A stretch of 64,000 bases of DNA from contig NZ_CP117030.1 in the NCBI RefSeq assembly GCF_028551255.1, positions 1,240,001 to 1,304,000 of the forward strand, given 5' to 3'. Below are positions 8,955-17,752 of the stretch, piece by piece; position 1 is the stretch's first letter, and the number at the start of each line of letters is the position of its first letter. A model generated the notes under the pieces. The model did not search any database, was not told the DNA's origin, and saw only the letters and a program-made list of their open reading frames with translations. Position numbers and translations under genes: made by a program. The stretch is from Vibrio tubiashii. GTDB taxonomy: Bacteria > Pseudomonadota > Gammaproteobacteria > Enterobacterales > Vibrionaceae.

Positions 8955-9701
8955 CTACTTGTACTTGGCCAGTATTTCTCGTTCTCCACCTTGCTGGCGA
9001 AATGCCAACACTTGCTCGGAGAACTCCTTTAGTATCGCCGTGTACTGAGATGTTTTTGAAATACACAGAGCAAAAGGTGCAACTGTTAAAGTCACGGGAA
9101 GCTCAGTGATCAAGTTGCGTCGATCATGCTTAGATAAGAGAAATTCAGCCACGATTTTATCAACGGCGACGACGTCTCCTTTTTTCTTAGCGAGCATTTG
9201 TAGTGCGATAGAGAGATCAGACTCAATCACTCTAGTGTAAGAGTCTTGGGGGAAATTTTCGTTTCCCCAGCCATTTCCGACATAATCTAGAATCACGAAT
9301 TCCTTCAAGTCTTCTATGCTAGACACTTGCTCTAGCTTATTCAGATGCGCATGATTTTTGTAGGTAAATAGGTTGATTGGCGCGCTAAATACAGGCTCTT
9401 TTGCAACATTGACGTAATTCAGCCGCTCTGGTGTCGGTACTGTGATAAACGCATCAGCCTGACCGTTGAACACCATCCTTTGTGCACGACTCCATGGATA
9501 GCCTTCGTGTGACACTTCAAGATTCATCTGTTTTTCCAGCACCTCTCTTGCTATGTCTACCAGTATCCCTTCCATCTCGCCGGCTGCATTGATGTATGAA
9601 TATGGCGGGAAGGAGTCATAATAGACAATTCTCAGCGTCTCTTTCCCGTAGGAAAAAAAGCTTAGCAAACACAAAGACAAAACCCATAACCTTCGAACCA
9701 T
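8955..9701 (-). CDS. periplasmic solute-binding protein, SBP_bac_3 type
   Basis: Exported protein of 248 residues with a signal peptide (MVRRLWVLSLCLLSFFSYG) and the fold of amino-acid-type ABC binding proteins: RIVYYDSFPPYSY then GEMEGILVDIAREV at the N-terminal lobe and YPWSRAQRMV..GQADAFI. No ABC permease or ATPase is next to it. In Vibrio and Shewanella, orphan proteins of this type are common and their role is mostly unknown; they may feed another permease or a sensor. A GGGAG lies eight bases before the ATG. Ligand not predictable. Confidence 0.8.
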   Translation of the reverse strand: MVRRLWVLSLCLLSFFSYGKETLRIVYYDSFPPYSYINAAGEMEGILVDIAREVLEKQMNLEVSHEGYPWSRAQRMVFNGQADAFITVPTPERLNYVNVAKEPVFSAPINLFTYKNHAHLNKLEQVSSIEDLKEFVILDYVGNGWGNENFPQDSYTRVIESDLSIALQMLAKKKGDVVAVDKIVAEFLLSKHDRRNLITELPVTLTVAPFALCISKTSQYTAILKEFSEQVLAFRQQGGEREILAKYK

Positions 9702-9896
9702 AAACTGTCTCCCGCCAGACCAAATACCTAACCAACTGTTCTCACTGATTAGCTACCTACTCTTTCAATAGTAGAGCATGAAAATTTGGTCTGCTAACTA
9801 TTCGCTCAAGGCCGATATGACGAGAGTTCGAGAGACTATTCCATGCTTCTCTCGACTGTAGAATTATTAGGGTAGAAACTGGAAACCGAGAGCAGC

Positions 9897-10655
9897 TTAA
9901 ATAGCGTATGATTCCACTTTATCTGAATAGATGTTAAGAATGCTCTGAGGGCTCACTTTTATCCATTCGGGGCTTTTTTCCAACGGCTCTGAAGCCAAGA
10001 CAATATTCGCACCATCTTGTTTGATAAAAACCGTTGGCGCTTCTTGATCTGAGCTGTAACGCACTGCCCAAAACTGGCTGCCATCCGAAATACAAATCGA
10101 GGCTTTTAACGGCTCCTCAATATGCTTGTCAGCCATCAAGTTACAGATCATTGATAAGGTGTTTCTGATCGCTTCGACAGGATTCTGCTTTAAGCCATTT
10201 TGTAACATAAGCAGAAAAATAAGTTCGCTGTCTGTCGTACCCATGCGTTTCAGAAACAGCGACTCACATAACTGGCGTTCCAACTCAAACTTAACCTGCT
10301 CAAAACCGCCAATCTGACCATTGTGGAGAAACATCCAGTTTTCACTGATAAAGGGATGGCAATTGGACCGTGAGACTTGTGTCCCCGTTGATGATCGAAC
10401 ATGCGCCATAAATCGATGAGAACAAATATGATGAGTGAGTGAGCGAAGGTTTTCATCTCCCCATGCAGGAAGCACTTCGTGAAATTGTCCAGGCGTATCT
10501 CGCTCTGTGTACCACCCTAAGCCAAAACCGTCAGCATTCACTCTTGTGACCGCCTTGCGTGCCTCTAAACTCTGATGAACCAATGAGTGTTCCGGTTCAT
10601 AAACCAACTCATCGAGATAAATTGACTCTCCTTGATAGGCTAACCATCGACACAT
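9897..10655 (-). CDS. class II glutamine amidotransferase (YafJ/EgtC-like)
   Basis: Cytoplasmic N-terminal-nucleophile glutamine amidotransferase of 252 residues. Cys2 follows the initiator methionine (MCRWLAYQG), and the family's NADGFGLGWY, RFMAHVRSSTG and CHPF..ENWMFLHNGQI motifs are all present. Such stand-alone domains resemble E. coli YafJ and the ergothioneine protein EgtC, but no ergothioneine genes are nearby, so the acceptor substrate is unknown. An AAAGGA precedes the ATG. The MocR-type regulator lies upstream on the same strand, 41 bases away. Confidence 0.87.
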   Translation of the reverse strand: MCRWLAYQGESIYLDELVYEPEHSLVHQSLEARKAVTRVNADGFGLGWYTERDTPGQFHEVLPAWGDENLRSLTHHICSHRFMAHVRSSTGTQVSRSNCHPFISENWMFLHNGQIGGFEQVKFELERQLCESLFLKRMGTTDSELIFLLMLQNGLKQNPVEAIRNTLSMICNLMADKHIEEPLKASICISDGSQFWAVRYSSDQEAPTVFIKQDGANIVLASEPLEKSPEWIKVSPQSILNIYSDKVESYAI

Positions 10656-10696
10656 AAGAATCCTTTCTCCCTCTCATTACACCTTAATCAATAACA

Positions 10697-12133
10697 TCAT
10701 GAATTGAAGATTTCGGCAAGGATGCGAATATTTGGTTCGATTTCATCTAGAGCAACATTACCAAAGCCCAAGACAGCGCCAGACCAATCACGTTTCACTC
10801 CACCATCATGCTGTTCGTAATAAGAAAAGGGGCGAATCACTATGCCACGATCGTTCGCATGTGCTGACCAATCTTGTTCCGCAATATACCCGCGCCACCT
10901 CACCGTAACATGCAGCCCTGCCGCTTGGCTGATCACCTCCAAATTCCCTTTGAAGTATCGTTCTATCATCGTCAGCATCATTTGATGTTTCTGTTTGTAC
11001 AAACGACGCATCTTTCGAATATGACGAACTAGGTCACCTTCGGCAATAAAATCCGCCAGAGCAGCTTGAGTATGGCTCGGTGAGTCTCCACTTAACGCAT
11101 CTTTTATGCTTAGGGCTTGTTCAACCATAGACTTGGGCAACACCAGATAACCTAAGCGTAGGCCATTGAACATCACTTTACTGAGAGAGCCTACGTAGAT
11201 GACGTGTTGATCATGCCCGGTTTTAGCTGCTAAGCCTTGCAGACTTGGATAAGGGCGGTGAGCAAACTGAAATTCACTGTCGTAATCATCCTCAATGACC
11301 CAGCCGTTACGATTTTTCGCCCATTCAATTAGCCTTAAACGCTGATTGATATCTAAGGTCGTGCCTAGCGGATATTGGTTGCTTGGGGTGACGTAAATCG
11401 CCTTGCTGCAACTACTCTCAACTAGGTTCAATTCCAAACCCGATTTAGGGACAACGATCGCGGGACTCCAATCACAACTAAGCAAGTTGAGAACTTTAGC
11501 CATCTGCGTATAGCCCGGCTGCTCCATCAAGATGCCCTGTTTATCTTTCGTAGTCAGTAAAGCAGCGATGGTTAGGGCTTGCTGTGCTCCTGACGTAATA
11601 ACTACCCTATCTGGATCGCAGACCACAGAACGGCTCGTCGCTAAGTAGCTTGCAAGCGCTTCTCGCAAGCTGCCATCACCTTGAATATCTTGCCCGCCGA
11701 GTAGGCTCATACGACTAATATGACGAGATAACAATCTTTGCCATTTCTGGGTTGGAAACTCACCAAGATCCGGAACGCCGGGCGAAAAAGCACGACTGTA
11801 ATCAGCAGGTTTAACTGGGGGGCTTGGCTTAATGGACTGATAAGCCGTTGTCACAAATTGGTCTGGCAGCTCTAGCGCAACAAAGTAGCCAGAGCCAGCT
11901 CGGCTCTCCAAATAACCTTCAGCATGCAACTGTTCATACGCATGGATCACCGTATTCCGGCTCAGGTTAAGCTCCTCGGCCAGTTTACGTGTCGAAGGAA
12001 GCTTGAGCCCCTTTCCCCATAACTGTCCAACGATTTTATCCCTGACTGCGTTAAACAACGCATCTTGCTTAGTACGACTCTCGTTACTTAATTGAAGATC
12101 GCCAATATCGATTAACGCCATAAGTGGATCCAT
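10697..12133 (-). CDS. MocR/PdxR-type regulator (GntR HTH fused to aminotransferase domain)
   Basis: Transcription factor of 478 residues. A GntR winged helix (about residues 15-85, LPSTRKLAEELNLSRNTVIHAYEQL) is joined to a fold-type I aminotransferase domain. The PLP lysine is seen in the VGSLSKVMFNGLRLGYL segment, and DDYDSEF and SNQYPLG are typical. MocR proteins use PLP or an amino acid adduct as a signal. The gene is divergent from a flavin split-barrel protein (83-base gap), the usual position for a MocR target. A second in-frame ATG lies four codons in, so the exact start is open. Confidence 0.9.
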   Translation of the reverse strand: MDPLMALIDIGDLQLSNESRTKQDALFNAVRDKIVGQLWGKGLKLPSTRKLAEELNLSRNTVIHAYEQLHAEGYLESRAGSGYFVALELPDQFVTTAYQSIKPSPPVKPADYSRAFSPGVPDLGEFPTQKWQRLLSRHISRMSLLGGQDIQGDGSLREALASYLATSRSVVCDPDRVVITSGAQQALTIAALLTTKDKQGILMEQPGYTQMAKVLNLLSCDWSPAIVVPKSGLELNLVESSCSKAIYVTPSNQYPLGTTLDINQRLRLIEWAKNRNGWVIEDDYDSEFQFAHRPYPSLQGLAAKTGHDQHVIYVGSLSKVMFNGLRLGYLVLPKSMVEQALSIKDALSGDSPSHTQAALADFIAEGDLVRHIRKMRRLYKQKHQMMLTMIERYFKGNLEVISQAAGLHVTVRWRGYIAEQDWSAHANDRGIVIRPFSYYEQHDGGVKRDWSGAVLGFGNVALDEIEPNIRILAEIFNS

Positions 12134-12216
12134 CCATCAAATAGAAGTGGCTCTAAATTTAGTACCAATTTAAAGATACATTTTCTGTAAATCAAATATT
12201 TGCAGGAGGCAAAGCA

Positions 12217-12882
12217 ATGTTATCAGCAACCAAAAGAACTGAACTTAAGAAAGGGGCTCATAAAGCCGTTACCGAGCAACAAGCGTTATACGACATTATT
12301 GACGAGTCATTAGTGGCACACATCGCCATCTCAGACAGTGAGCAACCCTATGTCATCCCGATGTTGGCATGGCGCGTAGAAGATACCGTCTATATTCACG
12401 GAGCAAACAACAGTCGGCTGATGCGCAATTTAAAAGGTGGGGTCAATACTTGTTTAACATTCACCTTGTTCGATGGCTGGGTTTTAGCAAGAAGCGCATT
12501 CCATCATAGCGCCCACTATCGAAGTGCGGTTGTACTTGGTCATTTCGCCGCGATAGAAGATAAGCACGAAAAAGACCGAATACTGAATCATTTTGTTGAG
12601 CAAATCGCACCCGGAAGAACCAATGACGTCAGGCTCAGCAGCGGACGAGAGCTAAACAGCACCATGTTGCTCGCCATCCCTCTAACCGAAGCGTCGGTAA
12701 AAGTCAGCAAAGGAGACGTCAATGATGATCTAGGCGATATGGACCTAACCGCATTTGCTGGCTTCCTACCATATCGAACCGTTGTGGGTCCTTTGAAGGC
12801 AATGCCAGATTCCAAGCACAGCCAAACGCCAGACTACAGCCAAGCCTATGGTTCACGCTGGCACGATCAACAAGGCAAGTAA
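12217..12882 (+). CDS. pyridoxamine 5'-phosphate oxidase-like FMN-binding protein (NimA type)
   Basis: Protein of 221 residues with the flavin-binding split-barrel fold of the PNPOx-like superfamily. The segments AHIAISDSEQPYVIPMLAW, YIHGANNSRLMRNL and FDGWVLARSAFHHSAHYRSAVVLG match the NimA/Rv1155-like subgroup. Members bind FMN, F420 or haem and their reactions vary, so I do not assign a substrate. AGGAGG stands before the ATG, a strong ribosome site. It is transcribed away from the MocR regulator, which probably controls it. It meets the AraC gene tail to tail. Confidence 0.85.
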   Translation: MLSATKRTELKKGAHKAVTEQQALYDIIDESLVAHIAISDSEQPYVIPMLAWRVEDTVYIHGANNSRLMRNLKGGVNTCLTFTLFDGWVLARSAFHHSAHYRSAVVLGHFAAIEDKHEKDRILNHFVEQIAPGRTNDVRLSSGRELNSTMLLAIPLTEASVKVSKGDVNDDLGDMDLTAFAGFLPYRTVVGPLKAMPDSKHSQTPDYSQAYGSRWHDQQGK

Positions 12883-12890
12883 CATCATAC

Positions 12891-13901
12891 TTAACGCTCA
12901 TCTAAGCAGTAATGCTGAACATATTGGATGGGCGTTAGCCCTCTATTTTTCTTAAACATTCGATTGAAGCTTGCAGTGTTCTGATAGCCAAGCCGACGCG
13001 CGATCTCATCAATAGCGACGCCATTGGTCAACATTGAGACGGCAATGTTACTCAGCACATATCCGCACACGGTCGAGAAGTTCATTCCAAGCTTGCGCAG
13101 TGCTCGCTGAAACTGCTGTGTCGACATACCCAATAAGCCGCTGACGTGCTCAAGTGTCGGTAAACCATGAAAACGACTGTAGTTAAGTACTTCATAAATC
13201 ACTTTAACTTCATCTTCTGGATCCGGCATATTGAGCAGTTCATCCAAGTCAGTGAAATTCATCGCGAGTCGCCCCTTACGGATACTGGACTGTTGCTTGG
13301 TGGCTAAACGAACCTCGGAGTGAAACCAAATCTCAGTACTTGAATGGCTCCAGTCAATGTCACACCCAAAGAACGCTCGATACTTCTCTATGTTCTTGCG
13401 AGTCCCTGATAAACGTACTCTTAAAGGGGAATAATTCGAACCAAGATAGAGCCTCATCACTTTAACTAGCGCGACTGCCATGCGAACGCTATCGTGGACT
13501 TTGACTTGAGGACTGACATGTGGGTTTCGGTATGACCACTTAATGATGGATCCACTTAAAGCAGCCGATAAAAACGCACCATTTTGTAAACTATTGAGAC
13601 CATAGTTCATACGCCGTATCGTCGAAGCAAAGTCAAAGCCTGACAATAACCAGTGACTGATTGCCCCTATTCGCGCAATGTCATTGTCTTTCATCAATTC
13701 AAGCACAATGTCCGGATTACCCGTCTTGTGTTCAAGTTTGGCAAACCACTGATTAACTTCCGAAAGGGGGATAAGCGTCATCGGATTATGAAAAACCTCG
13801 TCCGGTATCCCAAGGGAGCCTTCCTCCAAATTATAACGCTTGTGAGCTTCTAGGTGCATGTTGTAAATACCTATCGCTCGCATAAATCTCACTTTATCCA
13901 T
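12891..13901 (-). CDS. AraC-family transcriptional regulator
   Basis: Regulator of 336 residues. The N-terminal two-thirds resembles the Arabinose_bd-type ligand domain of OruR/ArgR-like AraC proteins (LIPLSEVNQWFAKLEHKTGNPDI). The C-terminal end has the AraC double helix-turn-helix with MLTNGVAIDEIARRLGYQNTASFNRMFKKNRGLTP.QY. A second ATG six codons in has a better GTGAG spacing, so the start may be at 13883. It is divergent from the small membrane protein/HlyD pair, which are its likely targets. The inducer is unknown. Confidence 0.87.
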   Translation of the reverse strand: MDKVRFMRAIGIYNMHLEAHKRYNLEEGSLGIPDEVFHNPMTLIPLSEVNQWFAKLEHKTGNPDIVLELMKDNDIARIGAISHWLLSGFDFASTIRRMNYGLNSLQNGAFLSAALSGSIIKWSYRNPHVSPQVKVHDSVRMAVALVKVMRLYLGSNYSPLRVRLSGTRKNIEKYRAFFGCDIDWSHSSTEIWFHSEVRLATKQQSSIRKGRLAMNFTDLDELLNMPDPEDEVKVIYEVLNYSRFHGLPTLEHVSGLLGMSTQQFQRALRKLGMNFSTVCGYVLSNIAVSMLTNGVAIDEIARRLGYQNTASFNRMFKKNRGLTPIQYVQHYCLDER

Positions 13902-14009
13902 TTACAGATCAACTCAATACCTTGCGTCATGTGATTTAATCTGTCACAACCCATCGACTTTTTCAATTCTAGATCACAATCAAGCTCTGTTATTACTTTG
14001 GAGCCTTGA

Positions 14010-14333
14010 ATGAGTTTACTAAGTGTCCCGTTCGTCGGAACAAATGCCGATACAATTTTGCACGTTGTCGCAACGGTTGTTCTTGTTGCCACCGTTGGCG
14101 CTGCATTATTTGGATTTTGGAAATTCCACGAACTACCAATCAATAAAGCCCATAGCAAAGATCATCATCAAATAGGATTGATAACGGCACTCACATGGAT
14201 TGGTTTCATCTGGCACTGGGTTTGGGTTGTCGCCGTTATTCTCGCCTTCGTTGATATGGAGAAAGCCATCATCAACCTGCGTGATACCTGGCGTCATGCC
14301 CCGAAAAGTAACAACACTGAAGGAGAAGCGTAA
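14010..14333 (+). CDS. small inner-membrane protein paired with HlyD-family protein
   Basis: Protein of 107 residues with two strong membrane segments (about 16-36 and 58-82) and a charged tail. I do not know a named family for certain. It resembles the DUF3302 protein at 59.6 kb in size, topology and position, since each is directly followed by an overlapping HlyD-type adaptor, but the sequences are clearly diverged. A GGAG lies before the ATG. The stop codon overlaps the start of the next gene by one base (TAATG), implying coupled translation and a joint membrane complex. Confidence 0.75.
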   Translation: MSLLSVPFVGTNADTILHVVATVVLVATVGAALFGFWKFHELPINKAHSKDHHQIGLITALTWIGFIWHWVWVVAVILAFVDMEKAIINLRDTWRHAPKSNNTEGEA

Positions 14334-15556
14334 TGTTAGAAGGTTTAGCCGTCTGGGCATTGTTTATCTATTTGCTTCGCCTTGTTGGAATGCCTTGGAA
14401 CAAAGCGACTAAGTCATTCGCTTACCTAGGTGGCGCCTCTTGGCTAATGTTTGTGTGGGTTGGCCTGATCAACTTTACGCCAATGGATCTCTCTGGTGGT
14501 TCCGTGGTTCAGTCTCCGCACATACAGCTGCGTCCTGACTCGCCAAATGTGACAGGTAAAGTGGACAAAATCTATATTGAGCCAAACCAACAAGTTTCAA
14601 AAGGTCAGCTCATTTATGAAATCGATCCTACCCAATACCAAATTTCGCTCAATCAAGCGCAAGTTTCAGAAGAATCAGCAGACGTGGCTTACCAAGTAGC
14701 AAAAGAAGATATCGCGATTGCTCAAGCAACATATCAATCTATGCAGCAAGAGGTGAAGACCACGGAAAGCCGATTAGCAGCAGCAAAAGTCGATCATAAG
14801 CTGCAAGTTAAAATGCTTAAGCGCTATCAAGAGCAAAACCGTGTCGTAGAAAATACCATCACCGCGAGTGATATCGACAAACAAGAAACAACCGTCGAGA
14901 AGGCGCAGCACAATATTTCAACCATTGAGTCTGAGCTAAGCACTAAAATAGTGGATGCCAATAAAGCCAAACTAGCGATCACTAAAGCCAAGTTGACCGT
15001 AAAAAGTAAACAAGCCGATTGGAAGACTGCTCGCGAGAAGCTCGCTAAAGCACAATGGGACTTAGACAGCACCAAGGTATACGCTCCGGCTGACGGTTTC
15101 GTTACTAACTTTATACTTCGTGAAGGGCAGCGTGTCTCTATGATGCCTAGACTGCAAATGTATACCGATGAGAAATATGTGCTTATGCGTGTGAATCATC
15201 AGGCAATTAGAAACGTTCAACCGGGCCATGCTGCTGAGTTTGCTTCTTCTGTTTATCCGGGCAAGATCTTCTCAGCTCAGGTTGAAGGCATTGTGGAGGC
15301 AACCGGAGAATCTCAAGGTAACTTACTTGGATTTGATCAACCAGTGCGAACAACGACGGGTCAGAATCTTCAAAACAAGCATCACTTTGTTAGGTTGAAA
15401 ATCGAAGAAACTGATGGCTATGACATTCCCGTCGGTTCTGTTGGGTTAGCTTGGGTTAGCGGTGATAAACCGATTGGTTTTATGGCATTCCTAGATGCGA
15501 TTCGCGGCATCATCATTCGTATGAAGTCCCAACTCTACTTCTTCTATTCCATTTAA
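14333..15556 (+). CDS. HlyD/EmrA-family membrane-fusion protein (YibH-like)
   Basis: Periplasmic adaptor of 407 residues anchored by N-terminal membrane segments (about residues 5-22 and 32-50). The biotinyl-lipoyl half-motifs flank a long alpha-helical hairpin (about 110-250, rich in Ala, Lys, Gln and Glu), and STKVYAPADGFVTN is the typical second lipoyl half. The C-terminus ends in IRMKSQLYFFYS, like the IRMKSWQNYLYL end of the second HlyD protein at 60-61 kb. No exporter or outer-membrane channel gene is adjacent, so its transporter partner is not in this window, or the small membrane protein upstream serves as partner. A terminator follows directly. Confidence 0.87.
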   Translation: MLEGLAVWALFIYLLRLVGMPWNKATKSFAYLGGASWLMFVWVGLINFTPMDLSGGSVVQSPHIQLRPDSPNVTGKVDKIYIEPNQQVSKGQLIYEIDPTQYQISLNQAQVSEESADVAYQVAKEDIAIAQATYQSMQQEVKTTESRLAAAKVDHKLQVKMLKRYQEQNRVVENTITASDIDKQETTVEKAQHNISTIESELSTKIVDANKAKLAITKAKLTVKSKQADWKTAREKLAKAQWDLDSTKVYAPADGFVTNFILREGQRVSMMPRLQMYTDEKYVLMRVNHQAIRNVQPGHAAEFASSVYPGKIFSAQVEGIVEATGESQGNLLGFDQPVRTTTGQNLQNKHHFVRLKIEETDGYDIPVGSVGLAWVSGDKPIGFMAFLDAIRGIIIRMKSQLYFFYSI

Positions 15557-15563
15557 GACCTTA

Positions 15564-15590
15564 AGACCGCTAGCAATAGCGGTCTTTTTG
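15564..15590 (+). terminator. intrinsic terminator after the HlyD gene
   Basis: A perfect 9-bp stem AGACCGCTA / TAGCGGTCT with a GCAA loop is followed by a run of five T. Confidence 0.9.
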
Positions 15591-15681
15591 TTTGATACAC
15601 CTGAACAAGGTATTGTTTTTCCGCCACTTTAGAGTACTTTGATAACCAGTTAAGCAAATTATCAAGTTTATGAGGTGCTCA

Positions 15682-17028
15682 GTGAGCCAGTTTCAAGACC
15701 TCTCCGTATTAATTGAACAAATCGCACAAGCAGAAGAGAGTGAGCAAGTCGCCATTCTTAATGATCTGATCGAAGGTGGATTAGAATCTGGCTCTGTGGC
15801 GCTTATTCTCGAAGCTTTCCCTATTGAAGAGAGGGTAACGCTATGGCGAGGGCTTCCGCTTGAGCTGCATATTGAGGTACTCACAGAAGCGCGTGCCGAA
15901 GTACGTCACTCAATCATTGACGAGCTGTCTGAAACAGAACTTAAACTCACCTTAGCTAAGCTAGATAACCTCTCTTTAATCGAGTGGGCTGATTCACTGC
16001 CTGACGAGATCATTAACGAAGCGCTGCAACTGATCGAAAAAGATGAGCTAGAACTTTACGATCAGGCTAATGAATATGAAGATGATGAACTTGGGCGCTG
16101 GGCAGAAAGAAAAGTCGTGACCTTACCTTTCAATATTTCGGTGGAGAAAGCGAAGATCCTTATGGAGCGATACAGCTACGACGCTCCGCAGCACATTTAC
16201 CTGATCAATAAGCGTAAGCAGTTTCGTGGTTTAGTTAGTTACATTGACCTTCTTAGAGCCGAGCCGAACGAAAGACTCAAAAACATCTCAATCGAAAATG
16301 TACTGACGCTCAATGCAAAACTGACGCTAGCTGAGAGCATTGAAGCTCTGGAGCACTCCTCTTTATCGGCGATGCCAGTGACCGACGACAAGCAGATTTT
16401 GGTCGGAGAAGTTGATTGGCACTTTGCTCTTACGACTCAAAGGGAAATCTACGAAACCCGCCTAATGGCCGGTACCGGTATGGATGAAGGGGACGACTTA
16501 TTCGCCCCAGTGCTTAAGAGTTCGCAAAAACGTGGTGTCTGGCTTGGTATTAATTTAATGACAGCAATTCTGGCATCTGTAACTATCGGCCTGTTTGAAG
16601 ATGTGATTGCACAAGTCGTCGCTTTGGCGGTACTGATGCCAATAGTTGCGTCAATGGGAGGAATCGCAGGTAGTCAAACACTGACCTTGATGATTCGTGC
16701 CATGGCGCTCAATCAGATCACTTCAGGAAACCGTTGGGCACTGCTAAAAAACGAAATAGGTATTGGCTCTATTAATGGCTTGCTTTGGGCGCTAATCATT
16801 GGCGGTCTCGCAGGATTATGGTTCCAATCAACTATTCTTGGCGCAACCATAGCACTTGCTATTGTGGTCAACATTATCACCGCGGCTCTATTTGGTGTCC
16901 TTATACCTATTATTCTCGACAAATTGAAACTCGACCCTGCCCTTGCGGGTTCGGTCATTCTCACGACGGTAACGGACGTTGTAGGCTTCTTTGCTTTCCT
17001 CGGAACAGCGAGCTTAGTGATGTTATAA
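15682..17028 (+). CDS. mgtE: magnesium transporter MgtE
   Basis: Mg2+ channel/transporter of 449 residues. The order is the MgtE N-domain (about 10-120), two CBS domains (about 125-245), a plug helix, and five membrane segments (about 275-448) with the family's LMPIVASMGGIAGSQTLTLMIRAMAL pore region. In MgtE the cytosolic domains sense Mg2+ and close the pore. I place the start at a GTG because TGAGGTG is correctly spaced before it; an in-frame ATG 12 bases upstream has no ribosome site. Upstream is a terminator, so it has its own promoter. A qrr small RNA gene follows about 160 bases downstream on the same strand. Confidence 0.9.
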   Translation: MSQFQDLSVLIEQIAQAEESEQVAILNDLIEGGLESGSVALILEAFPIEERVTLWRGLPLELHIEVLTEARAEVRHSIIDELSETELKLTLAKLDNLSLIEWADSLPDEIINEALQLIEKDELELYDQANEYEDDELGRWAERKVVTLPFNISVEKAKILMERYSYDAPQHIYLINKRKQFRGLVSYIDLLRAEPNERLKNISIENVLTLNAKLTLAESIEALEHSSLSAMPVTDDKQILVGEVDWHFALTTQREIYETRLMAGTGMDEGDDLFAPVLKSSQKRGVWLGINLMTAILASVTIGLFEDVIAQVVALAVLMPIVASMGGIAGSQTLTLMIRAMALNQITSGNRWALLKNEIGIGSINGLLWALIIGGLAGLWFQSTILGATIALAIVVNIITAALFGVLIPIILDKLKLDPALAGSVILTTVTDVVGFFAFLGTASLVML

Positions 17029-17070
17029 CCTTGGTTAAGTTATTATCATATCATTAGCATTATTGTGGTT

Positions 17071-17098
17071 AATTGCATTTTGCAATTTCAATATGCAA
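17071..17098 (+). promoter_or_regulatory. two LuxO-type enhancer boxes upstream of qrr
   Basis: The sequence at 17073-17085 is TTGCATTTTGCAA, which fits the published LuxO consensus (TTGCA, three bases, TGCAA) exactly and sits in a longer palindrome. Directly next to it, 17086-17098 reads TTTCAATATGCAA, a second copy with one mismatch in the left half. They lie about 90-115 bases before the predicted qrr start, a normal distance for a sigma-54 activator. Confidence 0.88.
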
Positions 17099-17159
17099 TT
17101 GGAATGACAGAAATGTCCTAAAATCGATTAATTTCAGAGCAATTTGGTGCTATTAAAGT

Positions 17160-17175
17160 TGGCACATATAGTGCA
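17160..17175 (+). promoter_or_regulatory. sigma-54 promoter of qrr
   Basis: TGGCAC at 17160 and GTGCA ending at 17175 form a -24/-12 element: the GG at 17161 and the GC at 17173 are exactly 12 bases apart. Only one base differs from the TTGCA right half. Transcription should start around 17186. Confidence 0.88.
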
Positions 17176-17185
17176 ACAGTAATAG

Positions 17186-17292
17186 CGACCCTTAATTAAG
17201 CCGAGGGTCACCTAGCCAACTGACGTTGTTAGTGAACCCATTTTGTTCACACTTATAGCGGCCAATCTCACTTCTTGAGGTTGGCCTTTTTG
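17186..17292 (+). ncRNA. qrr: Qrr quorum-regulatory small RNA
   Basis: Hfq-dependent small RNA made at low cell density under phosphorylated LuxO; Qrr RNAs control the LuxR/HapR-type master regulator and other quorum-sensing mRNAs. The RNA is about 107 nt. It has the conserved core CCGAGGGTCACCTAGCC followed by AACTGACGTTGTTAGTGAAC. Four stems can be drawn: GACCC with GGGTC, CTA..CAAC with GTTG.TAG, GTGAAC with GTTCAC, and an 11-bp terminator GGCCAATCTCA with TGAGGTTGGCC followed by five T. The sigma-54 promoter and LuxO boxes upstream agree. Vibrios carry one to five qrr copies; I cannot say which number this is. Confidence 0.96.
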
Positions 17293-17297
17293 TTTTT

Positions 17298-17330
17298 GGA
17301 GAACTGGAGAACTGGAGAACTGGAGAACTG
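17298..17330 (+). repeat. short tandem repeat, four copies of GGAGAACT
   Basis: Four perfect head-to-tail copies of the 8-base unit GGAGAACT plus one extra G begin six bases after the qrr terminator. It is a likely slippage-prone (VNTR-type) tract. No function is apparent. Confidence 0.95.
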
Positions 17331-17752
17331 ATAAAATAGCCACCTGGTTACAATATCAAGGTTAAAGCTTAAAAATTCACACTTTACCTAGTCTTAACAT
17401 TCAAAAAGGCTCGTTTAATTATAAGAAGTGAACAAAAAGCAAGCAGCCCGTCTCCTAAGCAAGCCCAACCCTCAAACAGTACGTCGTTTATATTAACTAC
17501 AATCCATTAGTGTCATCTATTGAAGAAAATTAAACAACTTTAACCCTATCTATCCATTCATGCTGATATTTTTTGAAAGTCATAGAAATCATAACCTATT
17601 GGTTATTATGATTATTATCAAAACAGACTTGTACGCAATCGATTCAGCTATCAATAAAGCATTGACTCTGTGATTTATATCACCATAATACGCGCCGTTT
17701 AACTGATTTTCACCTACAATTTGTATTGATAATCTATTTGCGGAGGTTATAA
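17331..17752. other. intergenic region before codB
   Basis: About 420 bases, AT-rich, between the tandem repeat and codB. I see no gene and no clear PurR-type palindrome. The strong CGGAGG ribosome site of codB lies at its end. A codB promoter must be inside, but I cannot place it with confidence. Confidence 0.5.
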
